Counted from the stretch's first letter, positions 35,906 through 50,435 are shown. The stretch: DNA of 64,000 bases from Paraspadella gotoi (GCA_051294375.1 CM119266.1:22077875-22141874), one strand, 5' to 3'. Translations and numbers: made by a program. The notes: a model not told the origin generated them from the sequence alone.

Positions 35906-37828
35906 TACGGATAGTCATCTTCAGCCCACTTAGCGCCTTATCCATAAATAAACCACGCGGACAACTCCCGATTTGAGGGCAATTTCCCGACTTCTATTAA
36001 CGATTATGTGGCTGATAAGATTAATGAATATCAAATAACTTTCCGAGTTGATTGAATTACGGGTTTGCGATAAAAGCATATTTGAACAAAGATAATTGAT
36101 CAACCGAAAAACTAAAGCGTCGTAACTTGATGGTTTCAAGATGCGTAAAGATGTACCATTTAATTTGTAGGAAAATAATCGCTATGTAAGAAGCTGTTAC
36201 TTATGAACTGTTTTTGGAGGGATGAATAAAAAGTAAAAGAGGGTATTGCAGAAAGTATTATTAAAAACAAGGAACGCCGATGGACTAATGATGGCCCAAT
36301 AAAACTCCGCTGATAGAGTAATGATAGGCGAGCGAGAGATTTCTTCTTTTTTTTTTGGCGAGATGGAGGCAAAGATTCCATCGAAAGAGACGCAATGAAC
36401 CGGAAATGAGAAGTCGATTCCGAGGAATGAGATCCTCGTTTATGAGCCGGATGTGATGGTAGCTTTTAACCCGGATGTGATGATAGTCGGTTTTAACACG
36501 GATATCATTCGGTCGTTTATGAGTCGGAAATGATGGGGACGATCATCAAACCTCGAATATACGAGTAAAATGAGAATTGAATTTCACGCATGAAATATAC
36601 AGGAACGAGATAATGTTTTTGAGTTAAATGGATGAGATGAGTTTTCCTTAAGCAAAAAAAAACTAACAAAGCGGCGACCTCGTAAAAAAGCCCATAAATT
36701 TGTAAAATTATGAGACAACCAAGGACCCGAATGAGTAAAGTTTTAAATTTAATGAAACCAAGAATAAGTTCATGAATTCAAAATTAGCCTTAGTTTTTAT
36801 AACATTTTTTCGTTTAAAAAATACCATAAAAATTAATGAAAAAATGTTTTGAAAAAAGTGTTCGAAATTCATAAATTTAATTAAATTTAAAAAAAAGTAA
36901 AGAAAAGCACCAAACAATTAGAAGAGGCAGACTCAGAAGCAATTTATATATAACATGTAACAGTGGGAGTAACATGTAACATTTCGGCAGCCATTACAAA
37001 TGCCAATTCGCTCAGTGGAATAAGAACCAGTTATATAGCAATTAATAGTAAGCCATAAAGCCTCAGGGTCGCTGACCAGTGGCCACGCTTCATTCCATTA
37101 AGCCGAGAATCGTTCTTTCGGATTCCGTGTCGATGGGTCCGAGTCTGACTGTTGGCGAAGAAAACAGACGTGACTGTCAATACAATTGCTTATTCTGTGT
37201 TAGACTGGCCGATATCCACTAAATTATTTCTAAAGAATAATAATATTTATTTTATATTTACTAAGACATTCTCCCCGAATGAGATGTCCTTGATAAAATG
37301 TCAAAAGCACTGTAACCTTTTTAAAATCAATTACAATTACAATTAAAATTACAAGCTCATATGCATACAATTGTGTTGACATTAACTTGTAATCAATTCT
37401 ATTCCTGAATTATCACATGGTCTCATATCAAGAATTCACTCTTGTCATTAGCGGAGCAATTTATGATAATGATTACAATTATAACGATACATTTACAATC
37501 AATTACAAAATTATTTGTCAAATTTACAAATACATGCTTGTCGTCGAATTCCTCTGCAAAGAACGTTGACAACTTGTAGTTGTACGAGCGAAGAGTCGTA
37601 ATGTATAACTCAAGTATCAACAATGAGGAAATAAACTAAGGCAAAGCAAAAGCTTTCTTTCTGTCCTTTTATGAAGAGAAACTACACAAAGAGGAACAAC
37701 AATAAAAAAAGAAACTAAAACGGGTAATTTCTTTCAATGGACGCCGCGGGCATCGATACTAAAAGTATACGGCAGAGGGCGGGAGTGAAGCATTTTTGGC
37801 TCTCACCAATTTTAAGAGATTTTTATGG
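35906..37828. other. AT-rich intergenic stretch
   Basis: Imperfect repeats of the type gccggatgtgatggtag (36440-36535). A weak tRNA-like scrap (gctcagtggaataagaac) at 37011. No gene supported. Confidence 0.5.
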
Positions 37829-37869
37829 ATATTATATTATATTATATTATATTATATTATATTATATTA
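37829..37869. repeat. (ATATT)n microsatellite
   Basis: About eight uninterrupted ATATT units. Confidence 0.9.
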
Positions 37870-38359
37870 CCCAACGAAAAAAATAAATAAATAAAAGATG
37901 GAAGCATCGATTCGAGACGAGGCGCACGAGGCAAAAAGAGAAATTTGAAAAAAAGGGGAAGATTTTAAGTAATATTTAGTGTTAACGCAAAAATCTAAAA
38001 ATTGTCATCAAAGTCATGAATTGACAAAATAGTGAGATTAGAATAGTGCTTTATAGAGCAATTATTAAATACTATATAATTGTCCAAAAAAAAGGCGAAT
38101 TTCTAAATGATGATTGTCAAAATGGTGATTCTTCGAATTAATCGTCCTCCGTCTGTCGATTCTATAAATGACATTTTTCGGCGAAGAGGAAGAAGAAGAA
38201 AAAGAAGGAGACGAAATAAGTAAAAGACGAAGAAGAAGAAGAATCGAACGGAAGCGGAGAAAATCGAACCGGAAATGAAAGTCTGGAGTCGGAAGTGAGG
38301 CTCCTTTCGTGACAGCCTCGTGATGGACGCGACGCGGATCGGAGGAATGTCTTTGAGAC

Positions 38360-38361
<2 letters not shown>
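37870..38361. other. Purine-leaning intergenic stretch
   Basis: GAAGAAGAA-rich segments near 38188-38260. Nothing else recognisable. Confidence 0.5.
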
Positions 38362-38444
<83 letters not shown>

Positions 38445-38512
38445 AGAGAGAAGAGAGAGAGAAGAGAAAGAAAGAAGAAAGAAAAGAAAGAAAGAAAGAA
38501 AGAAAGAAAGGA

Positions 38513-38544
<32 letters not shown>

Positions 38545-38545
38545 A
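38362..38545. repeat. (GA)n followed by (GAAA)n microsatellite
   Basis: About 100 bp of GA dinucleotides passing into GAAA tetranucleotides. Long frames of Arg-Glu or Ser-Leu here are repeat artefacts. Confidence 0.95.
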
Positions 38546-38904
38546 TCAAACACCGAACCATCACAATTAATGAAGACATTTTACATTGACTAATTTCCCA
38601 CCAACGATACGGTATTGACAAAATGAGATGACAAAGTCGAAACGACAAAGACGTGACGATCTCAATTGAAACAAGAGGCTAAAAATACGCTCGTCTTACG
38701 AGTGAAGTGGTCCTTGGAGAGAGAACAAACAAAAAAAGCCCGGACTGGTGTTTCTTTTCTTTTTTCCCTCTTTTTTTTTGTTGTCTCCGTTAGGCAGTTG
38801 GATGTCCAATCTAAAGAAGACGAGGGGGGGTGAAGGGAGGGAGTTGTTGGAGGAAGAAGAAGCGAGAAAAACAAAATTCCAATCTCGCGGATCATGGGGG
38901 GGCG

Positions 38905-39540
<636 letters not shown>

Positions 39541-40315
39541 TGAAGGCATTCTTTTCTTAGAAATTGCGAAGAATGGCATCGATATCATGAAATGGCGGAA
39601 CTCGGCGTCGCGTCCGCGGGAAGAGGGATGGGCGCCTGGGCGGGCGACGGCGAAAGAGAAGTGACAAATGGGCAACTCGGTCGGGCAGAGGGCAGAGGTG
39701 GGATGAGAGGAGGGGGGCGGAGGAAACAAGGTCTCATGGTGGGCGAAGAGACAAGGACACAAAGGGCGACTCTGAGAAGAAGTGCAAAGAAGAGTGGGAG
39801 GGACGGCCTTACCGTCGTACGGTCGTTGTCCGTACGGCTTCTCGACCGGGAAAACACTCGGGCGTCCGCGTAAACAAGCCACGCGTCGTCGCGGTCGTCA
39901 AGGTCGGGGAAAAACTAGGGCGGGAAAATCTCTCTCGGGAGGCGAGGGCGTCAGATTTCCTGGTTGACTGTGCCGCACCTTGACAACTGGGGAGTTGGGG
40001 GGGTTGGGGAGGAAGATATGGTTTAGATGGGGGGGAAGGGAGAAACAGCCCTTCCCGACACTTGGCGGTGCTCAATTAAATATTAAAATCCGGGGAAAAA
40101 AACAACGAAACTCCAATGTCACCGAATGACCTCGATCCGCGTTCTCGCCATCGCGGCGCCCACGCTAACGGCGCGCCCACGTGGTCATTGTCCACGACAC
40201 CCACGCGACTTCCGCACTCACCCACTCCTTCCTTCTTATGACGGCTCTTCGTCATTCGTGGACATTTTTTTTTTTTCTCTTTTTTTTCTTTGCCGGGAGA
40301 AGTCGATTAATTTGC

Positions 40316-40317
<2 letters not shown>
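39541..40317. other. GC-richer intergenic stretch
   Basis: Frames are open on both strands at 39592-39880, but neither has splice context or a recognisable product. CpGs are frequent near 39840-39900 and 40130-40210. Confidence 0.4.
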
Positions 40318-40391
<74 letters not shown>

Positions 40392-40414
40392 AAGAGAAGA
40401 GAAGAGAAGAGAAG
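40318..40414. repeat. (GA)n microsatellite
   Basis: About 68 bp of pure GA, then GAAGA variants. Confidence 0.95.
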
Positions 40415-40894
40415 ATGGAAATTTCGATTAAAGGAAAAAATGAGTTGGTGGAGCACCAAATTTATCTTGAAGCCATAAATAGATTTATCTTGGCGCAAGA
40501 GCCGTGATGTGCTTTAAAATAAAACCTAAGTTTTAGCGGCTCTATTTTGAACGTACAAATATAGTTTAATACACGTACTATCATTCATGCGTTGTTAATA
40601 CGTGAGAAAAGAGTTACGATTCCCCTTACATGAGCTTTTATAACGCTTTTTTTTTTTATTACGATGCGATTTTGAGACTTCGTTATTAATTTGCGCCGAC
40701 GACGACGACGACGATGACAACAAAAAAACAAATTAATTCTTTAATAAGATCAGCTCCTTGTATTTCGATGCTAGGGCAGAGTGCAATATATGTAAAGGAC
40801 AGGTCCCTTTATACAACCGAAACATTCTTTGAAACATTATACTACTACATTGATAGCAAAGCCAGGTAGTCTGGGAGTGAATAAACTAGTCTGT

Positions 40895-40990
40895 GAGAGA
40901 GTCTTGATTGAAAATTTGCTTGGTTCTACTATGTTATTATCTTGTAAGGGGGATGGAGGACTACCGACCTACCATAACCTGTCCAAATTC
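40895..40990 (+). repeat. Dispersed repeat with a 20-bp identical core (partner 52045-52130, inverted)
   Basis: The core ctatgttattatcttgtaag at 40929-40948 is exactly repeated on the minus strand at 52078-52097. The bases before it also align (tcttgattgaaaatttgct against tcgtgattggaagcttgcg). Type of element unknown. Confidence 0.5.
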
Positions 40991-41019
40991 ATTTGTAAGA
41001 TAGCTAATTTTTTTGCGTT

Positions 41020-41400
41020 GCGTTGCGTCATCGTTCGTCGGTTCATCGCGTTCATCGTTCATCGGTTCATCGCGTTCATCGGTTCATCGGTTCATCGCGT
41101 TCATCGCGCTCATCGTCCGTCGGTTCTTAGCGTTCATCGCGTCATCGTTCGTCGGTTCATCGCGTCATCGTTCGTCGGTTCATCGCGTCATCGTTCGTCG
41201 GTTCATCGCGTCATCGTTCGTCGGTTCATCGCGTCATCTTTCGTCGGTTCATCGCGTTCATCGCGTTCATCGCGTCATCGTTTGTCGGTTCATCGCGTTC
41301 ATCGTTCGTCGGTTCATCGCGTCATCGTTTGTCGGTTCATCGCGTTCATCGCGTCATCGTTCGTCGATTCATCGCGTTCATCGTCCGTCGGTTCATCGCC
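41020..41400. repeat. Minisatellite built from CGTTCATCG / GTCATCGTTCGTCGGTTCATCG units
   Basis: About 380 bp. The main 23-bp unit is gttcatcgcgtcatcgttcg plus tcg, with shorter 9-15 bp variants mixed in. CpG-rich in an AT-rich neighbourhood. Frames of VHRVIVRRFIASS type follow the repeat. Confidence 0.88.
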
Positions 41401-42248
41401 CGCAGCTCGCGTCACAAAAAGAAATGAGATGAAATTGAATTCTGAGACAAAAGACCAGGAGCGTTGATTCACCGTCACTTCGCCACCTGTCGCCAAACGA
41501 GATGAGACAAATCGCTTTCCGTTTTCTCAGAGTCTCAAACAACAACGATCACAACAACAACAACGACATCAAAAAACCGTGCTTCCATGATTCCTCGCGA
41601 CGGATGAACCGATATTTATAAGACGACGACGACGACGACGACGATCTCGATGAAGCACTAAACAACAGGACCTCATTAACTTTGCAAGGCGTCTCTCTTG
41701 AAAATGGAAGCGACGCCGATGGCGAGAATCTTCCGCTCGATTCGCTTCCACGTCGATGGCGCTGAATGAGAAAGCGTCGTGGCCGAGGAAAAAGTAAACA
41801 AGAGAGCAACGGTTAAAAACATTAACGAAATTAAACAAAGTTGGGAAAAATTTAGAAATCTTGATTTTAAACAGGAAACGATTTTAAAAGAAGCAAGGAA
41901 ATCGAAAAACAGAAAACTACTAATGTAATGAAAATCTAAATATAGGCAAGCCCCACGTAAAAGCGAGTCAGATTGTAAATGGAAATCGTTTACCGGAAAT
42001 ATTAAAAAAAAACAAAAACATTTTTTGTCTTCGTCGATATAATTATCGTCGTGCATGACGTAATGGGTTCAAGTAGAAATAAAAAGTCAGATAAAATGAG
42101 AAAACTGAGTTGAAATTATAAAGATGAAAAAATTGCACATAATCTGAGAAAAAAATTTAAATCGATTGAATTTCGGGAAATAAACGTGGACTTTGATTAT
42201 AAAATAGCTTTTTAATACGATGGATACCAAAACAAATTCGCGGAAATA
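41401..42248. other. Intergenic stretch before the first gap
   Basis: Includes a (GAC)n run at 41619-41644. No gene. Confidence 0.5.
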
Positions 42249-42258
42249 NNNNNNNNNN
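42249..42258. other. Assembly gap (10 N)
   Basis: Ten N bases. Purine-rich repeats dominate the + strand for several kb before it, pyrimidine-rich ones after it. Confidence 0.98.
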
Positions 42259-42588
42259 TTCTCGCTCGCTATCACTCTCTCTATCTCTCTCTCCTCCCTC
42301 AAGCTGACAATCTTATCTTGTTGAGTGGGATGTCGTTGACAGGAGGGAGCATCGTTCAATTTTCTCAGTCATTGACTGAAGTTCTTTTCAATTCTATAAG
42401 CCTAAAGAATGTTCACTCACTCAATTACTAACCGTATCAATCAATCAATCACTCACTTGTTCTTTCTCCATTCTCCCCGCTTGTCTCCTTTTCTTTTTCA
42501 GCAAAGATATATGGAAGAAAAAAGAGAATGACAGACTCTCGCTTTAATTTACTCCAGCTTGGTCTCCTGTTCTTTTTTTTTCTTTTAT

Positions 42589-42595
42589 TCCCATT

Positions 42596-42660
<65 letters not shown>

Positions 42661-42839
42661 ATTCCTTTTTTCTTTTCCAACGTCTTCATTTTTCTTTCCT
42701 TCCTTTTCTTTTGATTTTTCTCCACTTCCTCTTCCGATTCTAGAGACGTGGCTTATCTCGCGTCATTTGCTCCAATGGCGTTCTTTCTCGCCGCCTTGGG
42801 CTCATCTTTCTCTCTCTCCCACCCCTTTCTCTCTCTCTC

Positions 42840-42915
<76 letters not shown>
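42589..42915. repeat. (TTTC)n and (TC)n microsatellites
   Basis: TTTC units at 42589-42660 and near-pure TC at 42838-42915. The reverse complement gives the same order (GA then GAAA) as at 38362-38545, but the flanks do not match. Confidence 0.92.
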
Positions 42916-42917
<2 letters not shown>

Positions 42918-45059
42918 AACTCTCTCAAGCCCAACCTCCCCAATTTCCTTTTCTCTTTTCTTGTTTCTGTGTTATCTTCCTCTTCATCTTTGGCTAAGTA
43001 TTCCGTAATTATTTTCTAATGAGTCTGTCACGTGCCGCGGGAGATCTTAAGAATTGCAGATTGGTTAAACTTAAATATCGAGCCACCGCTTTCCTAAATA
43101 AAAATTTTAAAAACAAACATCTAAATAAACTTTTTAACAAATTTCAAAAACCAATTTCTTCCCTTGACGTTTCATAGAATAAATAGACTAAATAGAATAG
43201 GAGTATTTCAACAAAACGGTTACATAAAGCTAATGTCTTCCTAACCTAAGAGACCCCCGAAGCTGCCAGTCAACAAGAACGAGCAAAATTCACAACTACA
43301 AAGAACATTCAAGAAAAGTCATTTCAAACTTAAGCAAATCAATCAGCTTCGAAAAAACTTTTCAAGAGAACTCAAGGAGCTTCTTCCCTTTTCATCTCCG
43401 GCTTCTTCAAACGTCTCGCCCGCGCAATCAATCTTTTCTTACCATCGTCCCACCCACCCACCCCAAACTCTCCGCCACACCCCTCGATCCGGAGTGGAAT
43501 TAATTCTGTCCTTGAATCTTCGAGTCGAACAACGAAAGAGAAAATTCCAAAGTTGCCTTTTGCAGTCGCCCCCGAATTAAACCCGATTAGCGGCCGTGTT
43601 TTGGAGGTGGGGGGTGGACTGATCCGGCGACCCTGTGGGGATGGGGGTTGGGGGATTTGGGGAAGAGAGGATAGAATCTGTGAACGCGAGACTTGTGGGT
43701 GGGATGGGAAGAAAGGTGGGGAAAAATAAGGGGGGAACAATAGACTGGATTTAACATGATGGATTGTGGATTATTTTTGCCATTTTCCCAAAACATAAAC
43801 AAGAACCCTAAAAAACGCCTTTTCTTAAAAAAAAAACAAAACAAAAAAAAACCGTTTGTCGATTTTTTCTTTCGCTTGCGACTTTTACTATTCGTGGCTT
43901 GAAATATAATCCAACCGCGGGCCAAGGTTGATTTTTTTTCCCTGTTTTTTACCCCTTTTCATTCTTTCCTGACTTTCTGTCCACATATTTTTTTTTACCT
44001 ATTCCTACTTTAACCTCGGGAGATTAAGGAACATGGAATAATTATTTTGGTTAATCATAAAAAAACCATTTGGAATTGAACGAACAATTTACACGTACAT
44101 ACAAGAAGCCGAATGAACCAATAAAATAAGGAGAATCGCGATCGACTAAAAAGCGGCTCATCGAGTCGACGCACCTGAGTCGCTTAAAAAAGAACGAAAA
44201 AAAAAAAGAAAAAAAAAGAGACGGAAAATAAAAAGAAAGAAAAATAAGGAAAAAAGAAAGATAGTAAAGAAAAGAGTAACAAAGAGAAAGTAACACGAAC
44301 GAAAACAAATCGAAAGAACACGTTGGGGAGGTGAACCGATTCAACTCTTAGAAACAAACTTCTTTTTTTTTTCTCTTCACAATTATTTTTACTCGTCGCG
44401 AGTTCTCTGTATGATTTAGTAATTTTTTAAATCGTCTCGGTCACGTCGATAAGAGTGAAACCCTTTTACGTCCTAAAGAACTAATTTTTGAAAACTAATA
44501 TTGCACGAGAGGTTTCTTATCATATTCCTTTAGTAGATTTAAAAGCATAAATATTATTGCGTTTTGTATGAAGAAACTCGAATGAATCGTATCGTAATAA
44601 AATGTTCAATCTATAAAAATTCAGAACTAAAGACAATTTTTCTATCATTATCATGAATTTATATGAAAACTCTTTCAAATGTAAAAATCTCCATAAACTA
44701 TTCTACCGTCATTTTCGCATCGTATTGTGGCTTTCATAAAGACCATGAATCACTGATAAGCAACGTTTTTAAAAAAATTTTAAAAATTTAAAAAAACAAA
44801 CAAAAAAACAAAACAAACAAGAACGGTAATTCAAATGTGTTGCGCCGCAGTAACTGCCTTATCATGTGTATTTCCGGTTGATCATGCAACTTCCAATAAC
44901 CAGTCAACACGCGCTGCATCGCGTTTTACGTCTTTTATTATTTATATGATTTTTTTAAAAAACCAAAGGTAGTGCTAGTAGTCGCTTAGATTCGAGGTTT
45001 TCAGAAAAAATGACAAAAGAGCAACGAAGTGAACGAGAAATATACATTTTAAACGTAAG
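42916..45059. other. Intergenic stretch
   Basis: Polypurine segment at 44185-44290 and A/T homopolymers. No coding signal that survives inspection. Confidence 0.5.
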
Positions 45060-45150
45060 TGGGAGAGACCGACCAACAGACCGACCCCCAAGCGTCTCAT
45101 AGAGTTGCTCCGCCGAGTACTCGCGGCGTAACTAAAAAGTCGACGTTATT
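45060..45150. repeat. Dispersed repeat shared with the tandem duplication
   Basis: The block with gaccgaccaacagaccgac, then atagagttgctccgccgagt and actcgcggcgtaactaaaaa, aligns with 53265-53375 and 57288-57392 (atagagttgctcctggagta, ctcgtggcgcaactaaaaag). Confidence 0.55.
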
Positions 45151-45426
45151 AGTAGCGTTGGAAGGCGGGAGACGAAAACGACGACGACGAAAACGACGAT
45201 GAGATGACGGCCACCAACTTTTCCTCATCCATTATTCTTCTTTTCATTTCCTTTTCTCTCCTGTTTTCTTTTTTTTTTCTTCTTTTTTTAATTTTTTCTG
45301 CTTGGAAGTTTCCTTAGTTACTCTCTCCCTGGTTTTCCTCCCATGTTTGAGAAATTCGGTCGCTTTCACCAAAATTCCTGAGTCAAGGTTTTTTTTTTCT
45401 TTCTAGTTTTCGGTACTTTTTTGTGC

Positions 45427-45455
45427 TCTCTCTCTCTCTCGCTCTCTCTCTCTTC

Positions 45456-45499
<44 letters not shown>
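45427..45499. repeat. (TC)n microsatellite
   Basis: TC dinucleotides with rare TCGC interruptions. Confidence 0.93.
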
Positions 45500-45502
<3 letters not shown>

Positions 45503-48414
45503 TTTCTTTGGTTCTCTTAATTTTCTCCACCGAGTTTATTAAATCTTCCAAATCAGTCTCTTGCACCTGCGCTTCCTTGGTTTTCCGCCTCAATATGGTC
45601 GTTTTTATTGCAGAGGGAAGTTTATCGGTTTGGCGAATAATAAAATTCTTTCTTTCTTTCCCTTTTCTTCTTCCCTCTTTCTATCTACCCTCGTTATTTT
45701 TTCCGGTGGCGATTTCTATCTTTGTTCTCCCACTTATATTTCTTCTTGGCCTCTCAGTCAAAATGCAACCTGGCTGCCTTCCTCGGTGTCGCCTTTCTGC
45801 AGAGACATAATTTTGTTGCTCCTCGCGCCTTCGACGGGATTCGATTTCGAGTGATCGGCGCTGCTAAGTTACTCCAGCCGCTGCCGGCGCCGTCGTCGCC
45901 GCCGCCGCCGTCGCCGCCGCAGCCGCCGCCACCGCGATCAGGTTGAATCAGTCGACGCAGCGAGAGCTCGGAGGTCAGATTGCTGTTTAATTTAGTATTT
46001 TCCTTTTCTTTTGACTCTGCTTCTCATCGGGAGACCCTTGTTCCTTCAGGCGTACTGAAGATATAAAAAATCACTTAGAATCAAAATTCTAATAGTGGAT
46101 TTTTATATGAACAAAACCTATTTTTTATTTTTCAATTTTGGCATTGGCTCATATTTACGTATAAAATTTATAAAATTTCAAAATGAGCAATTTTGAAATC
46201 CTAATGAAAAGTTGAAAACATTCTAAAAACCTGATAGATTTCCCTATTATTTTATCTTAGTATAAAAAATACGGAGAGCTTTTTTAACCTTTAGCGACGT
46301 ACCTTAATGAAATATTTTTTTTGTACAAGACTGTTCATTGTTGAAGATCATTGTTCAACATCCAGTATTTGAATTTTCCTTTGCGAATCCACTACGACCA
46401 TCTCATTTTACGTAATTTCTCTCGTTTTATTCTTTCTTTCTTTCCTCAGTCTGCCTACTCCTATTTTACTTTCGAGTCCATATTCTATGCATATTATCCG
46501 CCAAAGGCTTTTCTTCTTTATCGAATTCTACGAGAACCTCTATTTTATTATCCTCCTCCTCCTCCTTCTCCTCCTCTTCCTCCTTCAAATTTCCGGTCCG
46601 TAGATTTCATTTCAATTTTGTTTCGAGTGCGACTCCCGAAGCGAGTTCGTTGCCCTTTCCTCCTTCACCGGGACCCACTCTCACCCCCTCCCTTAAATCA
46701 CTCATCCGACGCCACCTCACCTTTTTTGGGTCCACCCTACCACCCCTAGACTCAGCGCCCTCTACCATTTCAACCCCGCCTCGTTTTTCATGATTTCGCT
46801 CGAGCGCGGATCTATGATTTGCATCGCCCCTTCCTCAGATTATTCTCTTTAATCCTTATGAAATGAACGGGGGGGGGGAGTGGTGATTCCATGCACCCCT
46901 CTTACCCGAACACTGCTACCACCGCTGAATGGTTATACTACCCCCGGAGAGCTCCCCCCGTTAATGCTGCGGAGATTAACACAAATTTTTCGAAATTACA
47001 CGAAAAAACAAATTTATTAAGAAAAATTGAAAAAACGCCGTTCGTCACGGCCTGTGTATAAAGTTTAGTAATTTAAGAAATAAAATCATTGTTAATTGAA
47101 TATTGTACAAAAAGAGAGAAAAAGAGAGAAATAAAGAAAGAAAAAGAGAGAGAGGTAGTGCATTTAGGGGAGAGATATAATCCCCGGAACTTTTTAGTCC
47201 GGTCAGATCCTTCCTCCAGGTCGGACTTTTTCCAGTCTCTCTCTCTCTCTCTCTTAATTTCCTTTTGGAGCGACATAAACAATATCAATTTATAAATTAT
47301 TTTTTATTACATCATGAAACAAAAGTGTAGATGTATGTAGAATACTTGTTATTCGAGAAACCTACGTCGCGAGAAGGCGATGTTCGATACACGTGTAACG
47401 AGAGACATTAAAGATCCTTTTCTCGTATTCGCGATCAAATTTCAATTAGATGAAAAGAAAACTCAATGGATCGAATCTCTCTTAGCTTAGGTTTCACTAT
47501 TGAACTAACTTACAAGTTAAAAGCTAAAAAAAGAGTTGTTAATGTCATGTCGGGTCGCGGCCAATTGTGTTAGTATCTATTTAAATATAAATACTTGTAG
47601 GAAAATCAATAACAAACTAACAAGTACAAAGGTTTATCGTTCTCCCGTTCCCATTTTTTTTCATTAGCTTATCCCGCAGTTCGACCGTGATTATTCTCGT
47701 CTGCGTGAAAATTATCACCGATCAACCGTGAAACGTTTGGAATTCCGCTCGAATGAACCTCCTCAGTCCACGTCGACTTTTTTTCCTCACTTTTTCCTCC
47801 TTCATCTCCTTTTTTTTTCTTTTCTCTCCCATCCATTTTTATGCTCGGCTTATCTTCTTCCTACGTCTCACTCTTTTGCCCGTGGTCACTGGTCATCCTC
47901 AATCTTGGATCTTCACTTCATTCTTTCTTCCTTTCCTAATCCTTTCTTTTTTTCGTCTGCTATCTTTTCGACTTTCGATTTTCACCTTACCCCGATCTCC
48001 TCTACCTCTTTCTCTTCTACCTCTTCATTTCGGATTAGTCTTTTTTCTTAAGAACGATGACCATTTTTTTAAGTAACAAACTCTGCGCTGATATCATGAT
48101 ACTAATGCCTCGGCTCCTCCACCCCTGTAGCCATTTCCTTCTCCTCCACCCCCTTCCCCGCGTTCCCCCATCCCAGAGGAGAGGGGATCATCTGATCCAT
48201 TAATCTTTCTCTTACTATCTTTATTCCTTTGATTCCATTTTTCTCTTTCTCTGTTTCTTTCCTTTTTGTTAGCGGTTTCCACGGCCACTCGAAGAGTCGG
48301 TCAGCACACATTGGTCTATCTGTTTTTCGACAGTCAATTGGCAAGAAATGTTCTTTTGTTCGAAACGAATTAATGAGAGAGAAATCGAAGAAAAAAATCT
48401 TAAAAGCATAAGGA
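45500..48414. other. Pyrimidine-leaning intergenic stretch
   Basis: A (CCG/CGC)n patch at 45878-45938, a (TCC)n patch at 46550-46582, a polypyrimidine stretch at about 47770-48030, and complementary GA and TC tracts facing each other at 47109-47153 and 47236-47257. No gene supported. Confidence 0.5.
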
Positions 48415-48495
48415 TCAAGCCATGATAAGTCATTCATTGATGCGATGATAGTCATTCATTCATCGTAAATAAAACAAACAAATGCGTGTATGAGT

Positions 48496-48536
<41 letters not shown>

Positions 48537-48692
48537 GGACAGTTTTCCCGCCAACGAAACGCAATCAGAATTTTTAGGAGAAAAAATCCACGAAAATCTC
48601 GGATGTAAATTTGGAATTTTGTATTGAGAAAAAAGCGCGGAATAAATGAGCGATGCAGATAAATAAGTTTTTTAGAAGGAAAAAAAAAAAAA

Positions 48693-48756
<64 letters not shown>

Positions 48757-50435
48757 AGCTGGACAGCCGCTGGACCGTCGCTGGACCGCCGCTGCAGAGC
48801 TGAACTCATTTTCCGACGAATTTGAGTAGGGACGAACTCTTTTCCTTTATATAAAAAAATATTACAAAATAAATATTTGGGTATAGAGCCATATAAGAAA
48901 TTTTTTGTACATTGAAAGTAACTTAAATGCATAAATTTTCGTTTGAGCATGTTCCCATACTAAATTTTGATTCACCCCATTGAGAGGGCTCCCCTATTCA
49001 GAAAGAAAAAAAACTTGATAAAGCTAAACTCGTTTCAATAATAATGATCCAAAAATTATAATAACTATTAACAAAATATATAGTTGAAAATACTCAGTTA
49101 ACGACTATGATATTTTTGACTTCCAAATATTTTTTTTTCCTCATTTTAAAAAATTTTAATCTTGAATGAAATTTTTGATTGTTCTTTTTTTAGGAAGAAA
49201 CCAGACCGAGGTCAAATTTTATATTTGCATATTTAATTAATTTATAAATAGTTATCACAACTCAAATAATTATTATTTAAAAAAAAGATAAAAATGGTTA
49301 AATATATACACTAAAAATATTTATAATTTAATAATAGTATAAATTATCAGAATAACAAAAAAAAGTAATGTTTAATTTGACTATATTTCTCTTATCAACT
49401 CCTATTTTAGATATAATTTGCCAATAGTGGGCCAACCGGTTCAAAGTTACAAAATAATAAATAAATAAATTTTTTTTTGCATATTGTTCGGCGAAAGTGC
49501 TGCATATATAATAAGTCACATTAGCTGATTTACATGTGACAATGCATGTCAATATAAGTATTCTTCACTTTTTTTAAATGTATCCACGAAAATCTCGGAT
49601 GTAAATTTGGGATTTTGTATTGAGAAAAAAGCCCGGAATAAAAGTTTTTAGAAAAAAAAAACATAATCATAATTTTTCAAAAAAAGAACGATCACACAAG
49701 GGATCGTAAAGAGAGAAGAGACAGAAAGAGAAAGAGAGAGAGACAAAGCTGGACAGCTGCCTGAAGGCCGCTGTACAGTCAGTGCAGAAACTGAACTCGT
49801 TTTTCTGAAATAAAAGAATAAAAGAAATAAAAGAAATAAAAGAAAGGCAAAAAATGTTACAATGGTTTACAATAGGAAATTTTTCCAATTTTTTCCAATC
49901 GCAGCTTGTAAAAGATTTTATTTTTATTTGTATTAAAATTAAGATATAGCTTCTCATTAAAAAGTTATTTTGAGTTCCCATTTTTATTAGAGATTTAAAA
50001 AAAATTTTTGAATTTCATCTTCAATTATTATATACTGCAATATGTAAATTAGATTAAAGCATTTCTATATACTATTTGGATATGATAATGAGTACTATAA
50101 TCTCATTTGCATATTGCAGTAAATCATAATGAAGTGGAAATTCAAACAAAAAATACTTAAATCCAAATGTAATAAGAAAATATCAAAGCTATTTCAAGAT
50201 GAGAAGCCATATCTAAATTTTTAACATTACTATGAATGCACACTTTTTGTAAAACTTTATCATAATTCATAATAATTTTTATTTTAAAAAAAACGGTAAG
50301 TCACAGCCAAACCTATAAAAGCGTAGTAGTTTTTATTTAAAAACAGCGTGACGGCCGACGACCGACGACGACGACGCCGACGACGAACGACGACGACGCC
50401 GACGACGACGACGACGACGCCGACGACGACGACTA
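48415..50435. mobile_element. Composite foldback element, copy R3 (longest)
   Basis: Starts gataagtcattcattgatgc, then aaatgcgtgtatgagtgaaa and a GA tract (48499-48535). It contains two direct copies of ccacgaaaatctcggatgta (48590 and 49586), each followed by a GA tract and gctggacag...ctgaactc. After a ttacaatggtttacaatagg head it has foldback arms (about 49945-50060 against 50120-50245) matching R1, then gtagtagtttttatttaaaa-acagcgtgacg and (GAC)n at 50354-50435. The internal direct duplication suggests two units in tandem or one nested insertion. Confidence 0.65.

Noticed and set aside
37000-37150. tRNA-like fragment (gctcagtggaataagaac and ggtccgagtctgac)
   Set aside because: Too degenerate and unpaired; a tRNA cloverleaf cannot be drawn.
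38065-38648. 162- and 181-residue minus-strand frames
   Set aside because: Ser-Leu repeats from (GA)n and Phe-Leu-Ser from (GAAA)n.
40829-41467. 212-residue frame with HRVIVRRFIASS repeats
   Set aside because: Frame created by the minisatellite; no start context, splice sites or homology.
43372-43740. 122-residue minus-strand frame (Pro/Ser-rich)
   Set aside because: GT-rich low-complexity DNA, no splice partners, no recognisable motif.
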